The position numbers and the translations under genes are program-made. The notes beneath the pieces are model-generated. The model worked only from the letters and a program-made list of their open reading frames with translations, did not search any database and was not told where the DNA came from. A stretch of DNA of 5,680 nucleotides from Gammaproteobacteria bacterium (GTDB taxonomy: Bacteria; Pseudomonadota; Gammaproteobacteria; Chromatiales; Chromatiaceae): the NCBI GenBank assembly GCA_030625445.1, contig DAOUQU010000118.1, positions 1 to 5,680 of the forward strand, read 5' to 3'. Shown here piece after piece: positions 5,442 to 5,680 of the stretch (positions are counted from its first letter, which is position 1; every line of letters begins with the position of its first letter).

Positions 5442-5680
5442 TTAATTGCTATGCGGCGCCAGGTCTTCCCGGATGATCTTTGCCCATTTGGATTTGATTG
5501 ATTTGGGCAGCGTTTTCTGATCGATTGCTCGGGTAAAGGCGGGAGCGCTGTAGGCATTGATCTCGATGTTGTCACCCTTGATATCGATCACGGTAATATT
5601 TCTGCCCGTATCGAGTTTGGTGCCCACCAGAGTGCGTGGTCCGGCGCCAAGGCAGGATTGACTGATGTAGCGGACGCCAT
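5442..5680 (-). CDS. Unrecognised protein, C-terminal part
   Basis: The frame is open from the right edge to a TAA at 5444-5442, giving 78 complete residues; the start is outside. I do not recognise the family. The visible part begins G-V-R-Y-I-S-Q-S-C-L-G-A-G, has a beta-rich middle (N-I-T-V-I-D-I-K-G-D-N-I-E-I) and ends in a basic, probably helical stretch (L-P-K-S-I-K-S-K-W-A-K-I-I-R-E-D-L). There is no membrane segment in this part. A GTG within the frame at 5627 could be read as a start, but the frame runs on upstream without a stop and the GTG has no Shine-Dalgarno, so a gene cut by the window edge is more likely. The overlapping frame at 5381-5575 is low in hydrophobic residues and is a shadow. 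Confidence 0.6.
   Translation of the reverse strand, partial: GVRYISQSCLGAGPRTLVGTKLDTGRNITVIDIKGDNIEINAYSAPAFTRAIDQKTLPKSIKSKWAKIIREDLAPHSN

Overview
The window reads as a piece of chromosome from a Gram-negative bacterium, most likely a gammaproteobacterium. The evidence is the number of secreted or envelope proteins (two Sec signal peptides, a tiny lipoprotein with a lipobox, two inner-membrane proteins), an UPF0178 (YaiI) gene, and an intergenic stem-loop of the REP kind seen in gammaproteobacteria. The genus cannot be named from this sequence. There are no tRNA or rRNA genes, transposases, CRISPR repeats or phage genes.

Layout: the left edge (1-330, + strand) holds the C-terminal 109 residues of a protein resembling I-type lysozyme inhibitors (PliI family). 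Everything else is on the minus strand, so it is read from right to left. The right edge (5680-5442) is the C-terminal 78 residues of a protein I do not recognise. Next come a 620-residue membrane-anchored glycerophosphodiester phosphodiesterase (5327-3465), a YaiI/UPF0178 protein (3413-2964), a DUF805-type four-helix inner-membrane protein (2772-2308), an exported DUF3011 protein (2154-1498) and an exported META-domain protein (1425-520). Last is a 23-codon lipoprotein gene (475-404) that is too short for ordinary gene callers. It converges on the PliI-like gene.

The minus-strand genes are separated by 44 to 191 bases, so this is a run of same-direction genes rather than a tightly overlapping operon. 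A good sigma70-type promoter (TTGAAA, 16-base spacer, TACAAT) lies just before the DUF3011 gene. A REP-like hairpin sits between the DUF3011 and META genes, and the DUF805 gene has a long leader that can form two stem-loops.

Taken together the genes look like envelope maintenance or stress functions: lysozyme resistance, META-domain stress proteins, SH3-like or DUF3011 exported proteins and phosphodiester turnover. That shared theme is inference from domain types. No obvious new defence or mobile system is present. The points most worth a second look are the 23-residue lipopeptide and the shared D-x-N-G ... GSG ... VN-GK pattern in the two convergent genes at the left end.
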